Part shown: one piece after another, positions 25,838 through 35,356 of the stretch
Layout: every line of letters begins with the position of its first letter
How positions within the stretch are numbered: position 1 is the stretch's first letter
Origin: JALONH01 sp046329235
Lineage (GTDB): Bacteria > Bacteroidota > Bacteroidia > Cytophagales > Cytophagaceae
Assembly: GCA_046329235.1 (NCBI GenBank)
Contig: JAXLVA010000001.1
Coordinates: 3,038,001-3,102,000 of the forward strand
DNA length: 64,000 bases
Direction of reading: 5' to 3'
Translations under genes and position numbers: made by a program
Notes under the pieces: model-generated
Databases searched by the model: none
What the model was told of the DNA's origin: nothing
The model's input: the letters and a program-made list of their open reading frames with translations, nothing else

Positions 25838-26828
25838 TATTGTATTGGCGATTTTATGTTTGGTGATTATTTCTTCTTGTGAAGAAACCACATCATCGAA
25901 ACCAAAAGAAACAAGTTCAAATGTTTCAGTTAGGAAAGTAGAGGTGCCGAGTTTTAATTCCGATTCGGCCTATGCTTATGTTGCTAAACAAGTATCATTT
26001 GGTCCGCGCGTACCAAATACTCAAGCTCATAAAGATTGTGGTAAATATCTGGTTGATTTTTTTAACTCAAAAGGAGCGGTTGTATACAAACAAGAATTTA
26101 CAGCAAAGGCGTATGATGGCAAGATGTTAGAATTAAAAAACATCGTTGCCTCTTTCAATATGAAAGCACCTAAACGCATCATGATTGCATCGCATTGGGA
26201 TAGTAGACCCTTCGCTGATCAGGATGTAAAAGATATAAATAAACCAATTGATGGAGCAAATGACGGGGCTAGTGGAGTAGGTATATTAATGGAAATGGCT
26301 CGTTGTTTACAGTCTGCTAATATTCCTCCGGATGTAGGGGTAGATCTTGTGTTATTTGATGGGGAAGATTATGGAGAACCATCCTTTCATGAAGGATCAA
26401 GATATGCCACCAGCTGGTGTTTAGGTTCTCAATACTGGAGTGATCGTAAGCACATTGGAGCGTATAAAGCGTATTATGGAATATTATTAGACATGGTGGG
26501 AGCTAAGGATGCGAAGTTTGCCAAAGAAGGAAACTCCATGAAATATGCCCCTTCTGTAGTAGATCGAATTTGGAACACTGCTAAAAGATTGGGCTATCAG
26601 CAATATTTTGTCGAGACTACAAGCCCAGAAATTATTGATGATCACTTATTTGTAAATGAAAATGGGCATATCCCTATGGTGGATATTATTCAATATGCTC
26701 CGGAAACAGGCAACTATTTTGGACATTATTGGCATACACATCAAGACAATATGAGCGTAATTGATAAAAACACTTTAAAAGCAGTAGGACATACTCTTCT
26801 AGAGGTTGTATATCAGGAGATGCCTTAA
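25827..26828 (+). CDS. M28 family metallopeptidase / glutaminyl-peptide cyclotransferase-like lipoprotein
   Basis: A 333-aa zinc hydrolase on a lipid anchor: the signal MKNNIVLAILCLVIISSC ends in a lipobox-like IISSC. The catalytic domain has ASHWDSRPFAD (His and Asp), IDGANDGASGVGIL (bridging Asp), LFDGEDYGE (Glu pair), LLDMVG and the final His in HTHQDN. Proteins like this in Bacteroidota are annotated as M28 peptidases or glutaminyl cyclases; the single-zinc versus two-zinc question cannot be settled here. ATG 25827 is chosen over the in-frame ATG 25809 because it begins the lipoprotein signal. Likely sits in the outer or inner membrane facing the periplasm. Confidence 0.5.
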   Translation: MKNNIVLAILCLVIISSCEETTSSKPKETSSNVSVRKVEVPSFNSDSAYAYVAKQVSFGPRVPNTQAHKDCGKYLVDFFNSKGAVVYKQEFTAKAYDGKMLELKNIVASFNMKAPKRIMIASHWDSRPFADQDVKDINKPIDGANDGASGVGILMEMARCLQSANIPPDVGVDLVLFDGEDYGEPSFHEGSRYATSWCLGSQYWSDRKHIGAYKAYYGILLDMVGAKDAKFAKEGNSMKYAPSVVDRIWNTAKRLGYQQYFVETTSPEIIDDHLFVNENGHIPMVDIIQYAPETGNYFGHYWHTHQDNMSVIDKNTLKAVGHTLLEVVYQEMP

Positions 26829-26949
26829 AAAATTACTTTATTTATTCATTTTTTTGAACATATTTTGGTTAACTTTCGTATAACCAAAAGTTTTACTGTC
26901 TACTTATTTTTATAAAATAGCAGTTGCTCATTTTACGTTTATTTTGAAT

Positions 26950-28872
26950 ATGAAAAAGATCGCCTACTTAATTGTTGTGTTCGCACCTTTTTTAACGGTG
27001 TTGGCTCAAAGTACAACTGATTACGTTGATAATATTAAAAAACGGTTTCCGGATGAGGTTCTTTATGTAGAAGAATACAATCAGAAAATAGTTTACTCTG
27101 TTTCTACGGGAGATAAAAGCACCGAACCGGTTCTAGGTATCTCGTCAACAAAACTAACGGAATACATCTCATTAATAAATAATGTTAATCATACCGAAGT
27201 AGAGTTTTACGATTCCTTTTCGGAGATTCAATCGATGACTTTTTCGAAAAAAACATCGAAGAATTATACCAGTATGTATGTCATGAGTTATGACAAAGCT
27301 TATGAAATGGATGGAATTTTCCATAATGATGTTCGTAAGAAATTAGCTCCTATGAATTTTGCTACCAAAGGCGATCAAATAAAAGCTGAAATAGTAAAGA
27401 CATACAAAGACCACACATTCTTTGATGCGCTGTATTTTCATCAACGCTTTGGAGTTAAGAAAAGCGTCATATCTATTAGAGTGCCTAAAGATGTAACGAT
27501 TGATATTCATAAAATAAATTTCGATAAAGGTAAAATCACTGAAATTATTACCACAGAAGAGAAAACAAATACAAAGGTATATACTTACGAGATGGAAGAT
27601 TTGCCTCCAGGTATTGCTGCAGGCTATGGTAGTACAGGGTACAGCATGAACTTCCCTCACATTATAGTGGTTGTTAAAAATTACTCCTACAAAGGTGTAA
27701 CCAAAAAAGGCTTTGAAACTTTTGATGATTTTTATGCTTACTTACATCAGCTTAATTCAGAAGTAAAAAACGATGATGAGATAGTAAAGAAAAAAATGGA
27801 AGCTATCATTGCCGGTAAGACTTCAGATGAAGAAAAAATTAAAGCGATATACTACTGGGTGCAAGACAATATTCGTTACATCGCCTTTGAAGATGGGATA
27901 GCGGGTTATAAACCAATGGCAGCACAAGAAGTTTTAGAGAAAAAATATGGTGATTGTAAAGGTGTTGCCAACTTGGTAAGCAGGATGCTTAATTTAGCAG
28001 GCTATGACGCTAAGTTTGTTTGGATACATACCAACTTCAGCCCATACGATTGTACAATCCCTTATTTAGGTAATTTCAACCATGCCATTGCTTACTTAGA
28101 GTTTAAAGGCAAAGAGTACTTTTTAGATTGCACTGAAAGCTATGCCGCATTTGGTCAAAATGCATTTCGAATTCAAGGTAGAAAAGTAATGGTAGAAATG
28201 GGCGATACTTATAAGATTGTTCAGATTCCGATGGAAAATTCTTCTTTCTCAAAGTTTGTTGAGAAAACTCAACTTAAGTTCAACGGTACTAATCTTACCG
28301 GTGTTACTCAATTTGAGGCATATGGAGACATGAAGAATTACTACTTAAGAAAGTATCATTTTGCTAAATCGGAAGACCAACAAGACTATTTTAGAAAGTT
28401 GTATAACAAGTCCAATGCTAACATGGATGTAACATCTACTAAAAATTCAGATTTAGAAAATAGAGAAATTCCATTGACTGTAGAAGTAAAATATAATTTA
28501 AGCAATCAAGTAGTGGTTGATGGGAATGAAATGTATTTAAACATGGAATATGATCCATATTTCCATAAAGTTTTAAAAGATACGGTGGCATACATGGATA
28601 TGTCATTTGATGAATCAGTAGACTATTTTATGAGTGTTTCTTGTCCGGTACCTGCCGGATATAAAGTGAAAGAAATACCACAATCATTAGTGATTGAAAA
28701 AGATTATTGCACCATAAAATTGGAGTATTCAGTGGTTAATAATGCTGTAGTATATTCTAAAACTTATATTTTCCCTACAGGCATCATTCCTAAAGACAAG
28801 TTAAAAGATTGGGTTGCCATCCAAAAACAATTGAAAAAAGCTTATACGAATCAAGTGACTTTTACTAAATAA
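26950..28872 (+). CDS. DUF3857 + transglutaminase-like protein, catalytic triad intact
   Basis: A 640-aa secreted protein. ATG 26950 opens a signal peptide (ends TVLAQ); a TTG two codons earlier is less likely. A DUF3857-type beta domain (about 60-240) precedes a transglutaminase-core domain with KAIYYWVQDNIRYI and the triad Cys336 in KYGDCKGVA, His378 in GNFNHAIAYL and Asp393 in YFLDCTES. A beta-rich C-terminal domain follows. Such proteins are periplasmic or surface cysteine enzymes (peptidase, amidase or crosslinker) of unknown substrate. The next gene, 2 nt after, has the same layout with the triad lost, suggesting the two products act together. Confidence 0.5.
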   Translation: MKKIAYLIVVFAPFLTVLAQSTTDYVDNIKKRFPDEVLYVEEYNQKIVYSVSTGDKSTEPVLGISSTKLTEYISLINNVNHTEVEFYDSFSEIQSMTFSKKTSKNYTSMYVMSYDKAYEMDGIFHNDVRKKLAPMNFATKGDQIKAEIVKTYKDHTFFDALYFHQRFGVKKSVISIRVPKDVTIDIHKINFDKGKITEIITTEEKTNTKVYTYEMEDLPPGIAAGYGSTGYSMNFPHIIVVVKNYSYKGVTKKGFETFDDFYAYLHQLNSEVKNDDEIVKKKMEAIIAGKTSDEEKIKAIYYWVQDNIRYIAFEDGIAGYKPMAAQEVLEKKYGDCKGVANLVSRMLNLAGYDAKFVWIHTNFSPYDCTIPYLGNFNHAIAYLEFKGKEYFLDCTESYAAFGQNAFRIQGRKVMVEMGDTYKIVQIPMENSSFSKFVEKTQLKFNGTNLTGVTQFEAYGDMKNYYLRKYHFAKSEDQQDYFRKLYNKSNANMDVTSTKNSDLENREIPLTVEVKYNLSNQVVVDGNEMYLNMEYDPYFHKVLKDTVAYMDMSFDESVDYFMSVSCPVPAGYKVKEIPQSLVIEKDYCTIKLEYSVVNNAVVYSKTYIFPTGIIPKDKLKDWVAIQKQLKKAYTNQVTFTK

Positions 28873-28874
28873 TT

Positions 28875-30971
28875 ATGAAAATTTTCTATTCCTTAATTTT
28901 GCTCTTATCCTCCATTATTATGGGGGCTGCACAATCGGCTTTAGTACCTAAAGAGTTTAAAAACGAATCGGTTGTTATTTTAGAATTACTAAACGAATAT
29001 AGTTTTTCAGTGGACGGTGCAAAAAGCGTTATCATTGAAAAGAAATCTGCTAAAGTGTTTTTGAATGACAAAAACGCAGTGAATAAGTATTCTACATTCT
29101 ATACTTCAAAGAGTAGTGATAATGATGTTTTTGTTTTAAATATTATTAAACCTGACAATTCTAAAAAAGTGTTCTCTTATGCGGATGGGATCGAAGAAAA
29201 AGAAAACGTTTCTATTCCAATGTATTTCCGTTCCAACATTTCGTTAGGTAGTTCATACTACAAATTTGCTTTGCCGGATTTAGAACCGGGAGATGTGTTA
29301 GAGTATACTACTATTAACCGTCATAGTTATTATGGAACGGTAGCACCATTTACTAGAGTATATATGAACGGTGATTTCCCTATTGTGGTGAACAAGCTTT
29401 CTATTGATATGGATAATAGATTTTACATTTATCACCATTCAGTATTAGGCGCACCTGGTTTAAAGAAAGAAAATAGAGCAGCATCTACTGTGTTTACACT
29501 ACAAGACACGTTACTAACCAAGATTGGCTATGACTGGAAATTGCCAAGAGAGGTGTTCGTTCCACATGTAAAATTTGTTGTTTCAAATACTACTAATTCT
29601 GTTCGCTATGTTATTCCTCCGGTTGATCCTACGAAAAAAGAGATGGGGGCTTTAGGTGATGCAGAGATTAAAAAACTTTTTACCGACTTTAAAAACCAAA
29701 CGAATCTGTTAAAATACAGTAAGAAAATTGCATCAACAGTATTGTACAAAGTTCGAGCTAGCAACCCAGGTTTGGATTCCAAAACGGATTATGATAAACT
29801 TATAGAATTGTCTTGGTATTATATACGCTATAAAGTGATTAATGATGAAGCTCTTTCAGAGTATGAATCTTATATTCAATCGGATGGTGACACTTATTTT
29901 GTTATGGTCATGTATCATATCATTTTAAGCCTAAAACAGACTTCAGATATTTTTATTTGTGCGGACAATAAAAGTTTACCATTAGCTGATGCCATCACTC
30001 CGCGTGAAATCAATTGGGGTATTCGATATAAAGATAAATATATGATGGTGCCTACTTATTATATGCAGTTTGGAGAACTATCTAATTCATTCCAAGGACA
30101 AAAAGGATTTGTGATTAAAAATTACTCACCTAAAACCAAACCGGAAGAATTACAAGTCACTACTATTCAATTACCGGCTAGAGATTATAAAGAAAATTAT
30201 TTAGGTGAAAAAGTAAATGTTACACTGGATTTAAGTGATGACCCTAAAGTTACTTGTGAAAGAGATATGTTAACCAAGAAAGGGTTTACAGGAATCTTTA
30301 TACCAAGTTATTATAATGTGTATTTCAACTTAAGTCAATTAGACTACTTACACATGAATACGATTGATTCTTCCACTATGTATAGTGGTTATACTAAATC
30401 ATATGCGCAAGAGAAGAGGCAAAAAGATAAAGAATCATTAGCTAAATATTATAAGCAATTACATGAGCGATATGAGGAAGAATTGAAGGGCAGTTATGAC
30501 AATGTAGATGAGTATGTGTCATGGAAGATTGTTGATTTTGGATTAACACCTGCAAGTAATGTATTTAATATCCAAGAGAAGTTTACCATGGAAGACATGG
30601 TTACTAAAGTTGGGAACGGATATATTATCAAGTTAGGGTTACTTTTAGGTAACTATACACGCTTTATAGAAGAAGAAAGAATTCGAAACTATGGCGGAAT
30701 GTTAGATTTAGCATCTACCAAGTTAATTGAGATTACCTTTATTATTCCAGAAGGCTATAAACTATCGTCAACGGATGATTTTAATAAGTCCTATACTAGT
30801 AATTATGTAGATATAAAATCTTCAATCAAAACAGAAGGCGAAAAAGTGACTATAACACTTACTAGAGATTTCAAAAAACAATCCTTCACTAAAGAGGAAT
30901 ATCAAGATGTGTTAAAGTTCTACGACATGATGTATGAACTATCACAAAACAAGATTGTGATTAAGAAATAA
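28875..30971 (+). CDS. DUF3857 protein with inactivated transglutaminase-like domain
   Basis: A 698-aa secreted protein (signal to about residue 20, MGAAQ) with the same plan as its upstream neighbour: DUF3857 (YFRSNISLGSSYYKFALPDLEPGDVLEY is the typical run, read in parts), a transglutaminase-like middle and a C-terminal beta domain. Aligning by hand, the Cys position reads SDGDTYFV (Thr340 for Cys), the His position INWGIRY (Trp381 for His) and the Asp position MMVPTYY (Pro393 for Asp). All three catalytic residues are therefore gone, so it is probably a pseudoenzyme that binds a partner or substrate. It ends at a strong bidirectional terminator. Confidence 0.5.
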   Translation: MKIFYSLILLLSSIIMGAAQSALVPKEFKNESVVILELLNEYSFSVDGAKSVIIEKKSAKVFLNDKNAVNKYSTFYTSKSSDNDVFVLNIIKPDNSKKVFSYADGIEEKENVSIPMYFRSNISLGSSYYKFALPDLEPGDVLEYTTINRHSYYGTVAPFTRVYMNGDFPIVVNKLSIDMDNRFYIYHHSVLGAPGLKKENRAASTVFTLQDTLLTKIGYDWKLPREVFVPHVKFVVSNTTNSVRYVIPPVDPTKKEMGALGDAEIKKLFTDFKNQTNLLKYSKKIASTVLYKVRASNPGLDSKTDYDKLIELSWYYIRYKVINDEALSEYESYIQSDGDTYFVMVMYHIILSLKQTSDIFICADNKSLPLADAITPREINWGIRYKDKYMMVPTYYMQFGELSNSFQGQKGFVIKNYSPKTKPEELQVTTIQLPARDYKENYLGEKVNVTLDLSDDPKVTCERDMLTKKGFTGIFIPSYYNVYFNLSQLDYLHMNTIDSSTMYSGYTKSYAQEKRQKDKESLAKYYKQLHERYEEELKGSYDNVDEYVSWKIVDFGLTPASNVFNIQEKFTMEDMVTKVGNGYIIKLGLLLGNYTRFIEEERIRNYGGMLDLASTKLIEITFIIPEGYKLSSTDDFNKSYTSNYVDIKSSIKTEGEKVTITLTRDFKKQSFTKEEYQDVLKFYDMMYELSQNKIVIKK

Positions 30972-30990
30972 TTATAACAGATATAAAAAT

Positions 30991-31025
30991 AAAAAGCCCC
31001 GATATTTATCGGGGCTTTTTTTATG
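30991..31025 (+). terminator. Convergent terminator between DUF3857 gene and FAD/Fe-S oxidoreductase
   Basis: AAAAAGCCCCGATA (30991-31004) pairs with TATCGGGGCTTTTT (31007-31020). T-rich downstream on both strands, so it can end both convergent transcripts; the leftward gene's stop codon lies at its edge. Confidence 0.5.
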
Positions 31026-33948
31026 CTAGAGCTTCAAATAAAACTTCTATCGTATGCTTGGCTGTCTTGCCTGTGCCATCTTTGATTTGATGACGACAAC
31101 TAGTCCCCGGAGCTGCGATGATGGTATCTGCATCTGCTTTACGAACCGCAGGGAATAAGACTAACTCCCCTACTTTGATAGATAAATCATAGTGTTCTTT
31201 TTCATAACCGAAAGAGCCTGCCATACCACAACAACCCGATGGGATCACCTCTACTTTATAGTTAGAAGGCAAACTCAACATCTTTTGAGAGTAACTCACA
31301 GAAGACAATGCTTTTTGATGACAATGCCCGTGTAACTTCACTTTTTTATTGGCACGAGTGAAATGCTCGGAAGTAATTCTGCCGGCATCTGCTTCGTTAG
31401 AAATAAATTCATCCACTAGGTAGCAGTGTTTAGCTAGCTCTTCTGCAGCGGCCTTTAAATCGTCACCTACTAGGTTAGGGTATTCATCACGGAAGCTAAG
31501 AATAGCAGAAGGCTCGACACCTACGATAGGTGTTTGAGCATTCACTAAATCCTTCAGCATTTCCACGTTTTTGCGTGCAATAGCTTTGGCTTCTTTTACT
31601 AAACCTTTAGATAAATAAGTACGAGCACTTTCCTTATGTTCAGGAATGATGACCTCATAGCCTAGGCGTTCTAACAATTGTATTGTTTTTTGACCTACTT
31701 CTAATTCGTTATAATTAGTGTACTCGTCACAGAATAAAAATACTTTACCAATTTGATGACCGGGTTTTGGCTTCATCACTTCCGGATTCTTCTTAGCCCA
31801 TGTACGCAATGTTTGTTTAGACAACAATGGTAAATGACGCTTAGGTGCAATGCCTAATACACTTTTTATCAATCCACCCGTCACAGGGTTAGACATGAAG
31901 AAATTGGCAATCCCCGGAATCTTACTGTTGATCGCATTTGCATTGGCAAAATTCGCAATCATCCAACTACGGAATGGAACACCATTAGTGTCATAATACT
32001 GTTGTAAGAACTCTGCTTTCAAAGTAGCAACGTCAACGTTGGATGGACATTCAGATTTACATCCTTTACAAGACAAACATAAATCCATTACTTCATAAAT
32101 TTCTTTATGATCAAACTTGTTAACTTTAGTTGAACGAGTTAAGAATTCGCGTAATATGTTAGCACGTGCACGTGTTGTATCTTTTTCGTTTTTGGTAGCT
32201 TGGAAGCTAGGACACATAGTTCCACCAATGATAGATGACTTACGACAATCCCCTGCACCATTACACTGCTCCGCCATACGTAGAATGCCTTGTGATTTGG
32301 TGAAATCAAAAGTAGTTTTGAATTCATTCGTTACTTGACCTGAATCGTATCGTAAACTTTCCAACATAGGAGGAGCATTTACAATCTTGTTCGGGTTTAA
32401 GATATCGTTTGGATCCCATACTTTTTTCAATTCACAGATGAGTGCATAGTTTTTCTCTCCAATCATTTTCTTAACGAAAGGAGCACGTACACGACCATCA
32501 CCGTGTTCACCACTTAGGGAACCACCGAATTTTTTCACTAAGTCGGCTACTTCATCTGTCATAGTGAACATTAACTGACGATCTTTCTCGTCTTTTAAGT
32601 TCATCACCGGACGTAAGTGAAGTTCACCATCACCAATGTGAGCATAGAACACACATTGAGAATTATGTTTCTTTAAAATCTCTTGGAATTCATCAATGAA
32701 GGCAGGTTGATCTTCTACGGCTACAGCGGTATCCTCAATACAAGCGGCACCTTTCATATCACCGGGGATGTTACCTAACAATCCTAATCCGGCTTTACGA
32801 ATAGCCCACACTTTATTGATTTCACTGCCCCATAAAACAGGGAAGTAATAACCATAGCCTGCTGCACGTAAGTCTTTCTCCATCTGTTGAGCTAAGTGCT
32901 CAATTTCAGCGCGTGTCTCGCGAGCCCATTCTACAATTAGTAAAGCCCCCGGATCTCCTTGAACAAAAGCTCTGTTCTTAGAATGTTCGATGTTTGTCTT
33001 TGTACATTGAAGTACAATATCATCTAATAATTCTACAGCACCAGGTTTATATTTTAATGCAATTAAATTAGCACGTGTTGCTTCAGAAATACTATTCAAG
33101 TGTACAGCAACAACCGCTTTTTCTTTCGGTGGCGCATCCACAAGGTTAAGTTTAATCTCTGTCATGAAACAAAGTGTTCCTTCAGAACCGGCAATCAACT
33201 TACACATGTTAAAGTTGTCTTTGCCTGCTGTGTATGGAGCCGTTTCTAACAGCACATCGATAGCATAACCGGTATTTCTACGATTGACACTCGGCTTAGG
33301 GAATTCTTTACGAATTTCTACTTGGTTATCTGTATTTTTTAGAATACCATCTAAGTAGTTATAGATAGTACCTTCTAAATTCTTTTGTTGAAGCTTTGAT
33401 TGATATTCAGCAGCCGTTAGAGATTTGAAATCAACTTTAGAGCCATCACTTAAGTAACCTTTTACTTCTAATAGGTGGTCACGTGTGGTTCCATAGATGA
33501 CAGAGTGGGAGCCACAAGAGTTGTTCCCCACCATACCACCTACCATACAACGGCTAGACGTCGAAGTCTCCGGACCGAAGAATAAATTAAACTGTGCTAA
33601 GTATTTATTTAACTCATCAAGTACAACGCCCGGTTGTAAGCGTACCCACTTCTCTTCTTGATTAACTTCAATGATCTGATTCCAATGACGAGAAACATCT
33701 ACGATGATACCTTTACCTACCACTTGCCCCGCTAAAGAGGTTCCGGCAGTACGAGGAATCAATCCTATTTTATGTGTATTGGCAAACGATATTAATTGTT
33801 CAATATCCTTTTCCGATTTTGGAATGGCTACGGCTAAAGGTAACTCACGATAAACAGACGCATCTGTTGCGTAAAGAGTACGCATGGTAACGTCGAAATA
33901 AAAATCTCCTTCTAAAGATTTTTTTAACGCTTCTAATTTTGCCAGCAT
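31021..33948 (-). CDS. FAD-linked oxidase with fused Fe-S (GlpC-like) domains
   Basis: A 975-aa soluble oxidoreductase. The N-terminal half is a PCMH-type FAD domain (PRTAGTSLAGQVVGKGIIVD, CMVGGMVGNNSCGSHSV) plus the FAD-oxidase C domain (GDGELHLRP, SLSGEHGDGRVRAP). The C-terminal half has two Fe-S cluster motifs (CNGAGDCR...MCPSF and CLSCKGCKSECPS) and two CCG domains (GHCHQKAL, SGCCGMAGSFGYEKE). This is the fused GlcD-GlpC layout of membrane-associated D-lactate or D-2-hydroxyacid dehydrogenases that pass electrons toward quinone; the exact acid is not certain. It stands alone, divergent from the RDD gene. Confidence 0.5.
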   Translation of the reverse strand: MLAKLEALKKSLEGDFYFDVTMRTLYATDASVYRELPLAVAIPKSEKDIEQLISFANTHKIGLIPRTAGTSLAGQVVGKGIIVDVSRHWNQIIEVNQEEKWVRLQPGVVLDELNKYLAQFNLFFGPETSTSSRCMVGGMVGNNSCGSHSVIYGTTRDHLLEVKGYLSDGSKVDFKSLTAAEYQSKLQQKNLEGTIYNYLDGILKNTDNQVEIRKEFPKPSVNRRNTGYAIDVLLETAPYTAGKDNFNMCKLIAGSEGTLCFMTEIKLNLVDAPPKEKAVVAVHLNSISEATRANLIALKYKPGAVELLDDIVLQCTKTNIEHSKNRAFVQGDPGALLIVEWARETRAEIEHLAQQMEKDLRAAGYGYYFPVLWGSEINKVWAIRKAGLGLLGNIPGDMKGAACIEDTAVAVEDQPAFIDEFQEILKKHNSQCVFYAHIGDGELHLRPVMNLKDEKDRQLMFTMTDEVADLVKKFGGSLSGEHGDGRVRAPFVKKMIGEKNYALICELKKVWDPNDILNPNKIVNAPPMLESLRYDSGQVTNEFKTTFDFTKSQGILRMAEQCNGAGDCRKSSIIGGTMCPSFQATKNEKDTTRARANILREFLTRSTKVNKFDHKEIYEVMDLCLSCKGCKSECPSNVDVATLKAEFLQQYYDTNGVPFRSWMIANFANANAINSKIPGIANFFMSNPVTGGLIKSVLGIAPKRHLPLLSKQTLRTWAKKNPEVMKPKPGHQIGKVFLFCDEYTNYNELEVGQKTIQLLERLGYEVIIPEHKESARTYLSKGLVKEAKAIARKNVEMLKDLVNAQTPIVGVEPSAILSFRDEYPNLVGDDLKAAAEELAKHCYLVDEFISNEADAGRITSEHFTRANKKVKLHGHCHQKALSSVSYSQKMLSLPSNYKVEVIPSGCCGMAGSFGYEKEHYDLSIKVGELVLFPAVRKADADTIIAAPGTSCRHQIKDGTGKTAKHTIEVLFEALA

Positions 33949-34030
33949 GAATTAATATTATATATGTATTGGGATTGTAAATATCGTGCTTTTTTGTTAA
34001 TATTCTTAAGTAATTATAAAGAACACACAC

Positions 34031-34594
34031 ATGTCTGACGAATCCATCATTGACGATTTTTCAGTTTCTTCAGGGAAGCGACTGTCAACTTTAACTATCA
34101 GTAAATCAGCCCCACAAGTTTTTGTGGATGCACATGGAAATGCCACTGAGTCTATTAAAGACATAAAAATCCCTTATGTGGTTCCTACTGTAAATGCAGG
34201 TATGCGATTCCTATACTACATCATTGAACTTATTCTCTTTATTTTTATTTCCGGGATATTATCAGAGGTGGTATTTGTAGAGCTTTTAGGTCTAAATCAT
34301 CTAGTGTCTGAAATGCTCAGCTATACGCATCTTTTCTTGTATTATTTTGTTTTGGAATCAACATTAGGTTCATCCATTATTAAAGAGGTTTTTGGATATA
34401 CTGTGATTAATGATTTTGCTCAAAAAATATCCATGCAAGAAGCAGCGATTAGAGCCATTTCAAGATATGTTCCGTTTGAAGCATTTTCTTGTTTAGGTAG
34501 TCCTAGTTGGGGCTGGCATGATAAATGGGCAAAAACGTACGTGGTGAAAAAATCAGACGTGAAAAATATACAACTCGCACTCAACAAAAATTAA
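34031..34594 (+). CDS. RDD family membrane protein
   Basis: A 187-aa membrane protein with about three hydrophobic segments (residues ~58-80, 95-115 and part of 120-140). The RDD domain is recognised by AGMRFLYYIIELILFIFIS (Arg of the first motif) and the closing SRYVPFEAFSCLG...WHDKWAKTYVV (Asp-Lys of the last motif). RDD proteins are small transporters or membrane factors of largely unknown role, some implicated in Na+/H+ or solute movement. A polar N-terminal 55 residues precede the domain. It ends inside a terminator hairpin shared with the convergent receiver gene. Confidence 0.5.
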   Translation: MSDESIIDDFSVSSGKRLSTLTISKSAPQVFVDAHGNATESIKDIKIPYVVPTVNAGMRFLYYIIELILFIFISGILSEVVFVELLGLNHLVSEMLSYTHLFLYYFVLESTLGSSIIKEVFGYTVINDFAQKISMQEAAIRAISRYVPFEAFSCLGSPSWGWHDKWAKTYVVKKSDVKNIQLALNKN

Positions 34595-34632
34595 AAGGGG
34601 TAATTCAATTACCCCTTTTAATTTTATTTTTT
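34591..34632 (+). terminator. Bidirectional terminator between RDD and receiver genes
   Basis: TTAAAAGGGGTAATT (34591-34605) and AATTACCCCTTTTAA (34607-34621) form a 15-bp inverted repeat with T-rich flanks both ways. It overlaps the RDD stop codon and ends just before the leftward receiver gene's stop. Confidence 0.5.
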
Positions 34633-35156
34633 TAAAACATGTTACCACCTACGTTATCGGTGATGATGTTAATTAGATACAGAATGAATATAATGATGGA
34701 GAAACCAATCAAGCCTCCAATCAGCATTTTAGCATATTTTTTATACTTCTTGTATTCATCTTTAGTTTCATGAAAATCTAAAAGACGTTCTATCAATAAC
34801 TCCGCTTTGATGTGTGACAAGTGGTCTTTGATGTAATAGTCAAAAGCTCCTAAACTCAAGGTGTCTTGAATGACTTCCACTGTTTCTGCTCCTGTAAATA
34901 AGACTACTTCTGTTTCAGGATTAGCTTGTTTAATTTTCTTTAATACATCTGTGGACTTATAATCCTTATTGTTGGGTTGTAATTCATAATCTAAAAATAC
35001 CAGAGCAGGCTTTTTGTCCATTTGAGCTAAACAATCATCCGCATTGGTGTACATAAAAAAGTTGCAGTTTTTGAAACTGTGCATGTGATTTTTAATCGAG
35101 TTAGCGTGGTTTAGATCGCTATCGACTATAAAAACATTGTAAATATTGTGTTCCAT
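34632..35156 (-). CDS. Response-regulator receiver domain with C-terminal membrane anchor
   Basis: A 174-aa protein with a full receiver domain (about 1-128) and no DNA-binding output. The acidic pair is in IVDSD (12, 14), the phospho-acceptor Asp56 in VFLDYEL, Thr88 in LFTGAE and Lys110 in YYIKDH, so phosphotransfer chemistry looks intact. A Lys/Tyr-rich linker leads to one hydrophobic helix (residues ~144-165) and a short GGNMF tail, placing the receiver at the inner membrane face. No kinase gene adjoins it; the nearest in the window is the 7TMR-DISM kinase at 53-55 kb. Partner and output unknown. Confidence 0.5.
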   Translation of the reverse strand: MEHNIYNVFIVDSDLNHANSIKNHMHSFKNCNFFMYTNADDCLAQMDKKPALVFLDYELQPNNKDYKSTDVLKKIKQANPETEVVLFTGAETVEVIQDTLSLGAFDYYIKDHLSHIKAELLIERLLDFHETKDEYKKYKKYAKMLIGGLIGFSIIIFILYLINIITDNVGGNMF

Positions 35157-35310
35157 AAAAGTTGTGATATTTAGTTTTTACTAAGCTATAGCATCAATCT
35201 ATAAAAAAAAACGACATTAATCATTATAATTTCTGTCTAACCTCCTTTTTTATAGATAATTGAGCAGATGTTTTTTTCATGAAATTCTAAGGCTTTCAGG
35301 GATTATCTTG

Positions 35311-35318
35311 TATTTTTG
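35311..35318 (+). promoter_or_regulatory. -7 box TAttTTTG for the SlyD-like gene
   Basis: TATTTTTG is an exact TAnnTTTG match 38 nt before ATG 35357. No TTTG at the standard -33 spacing. The remaining ~200 nt between the receiver gene and this gene show no other feature. Confidence 0.5.
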
Positions 35319-35356
35319 TATTCCCTTTCAAAGTAGAAAGGTTAAAATTTCAATTC

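Noticed and set aside
26940..26949. -7 box before the first DUF3857 gene (TTTATTTTG)
   Set aside because: The spacing gives TA-N1-TTTG and not TA-N2-TTTG, and it would leave only 3 nt before the ATG; not listed as a promoter.
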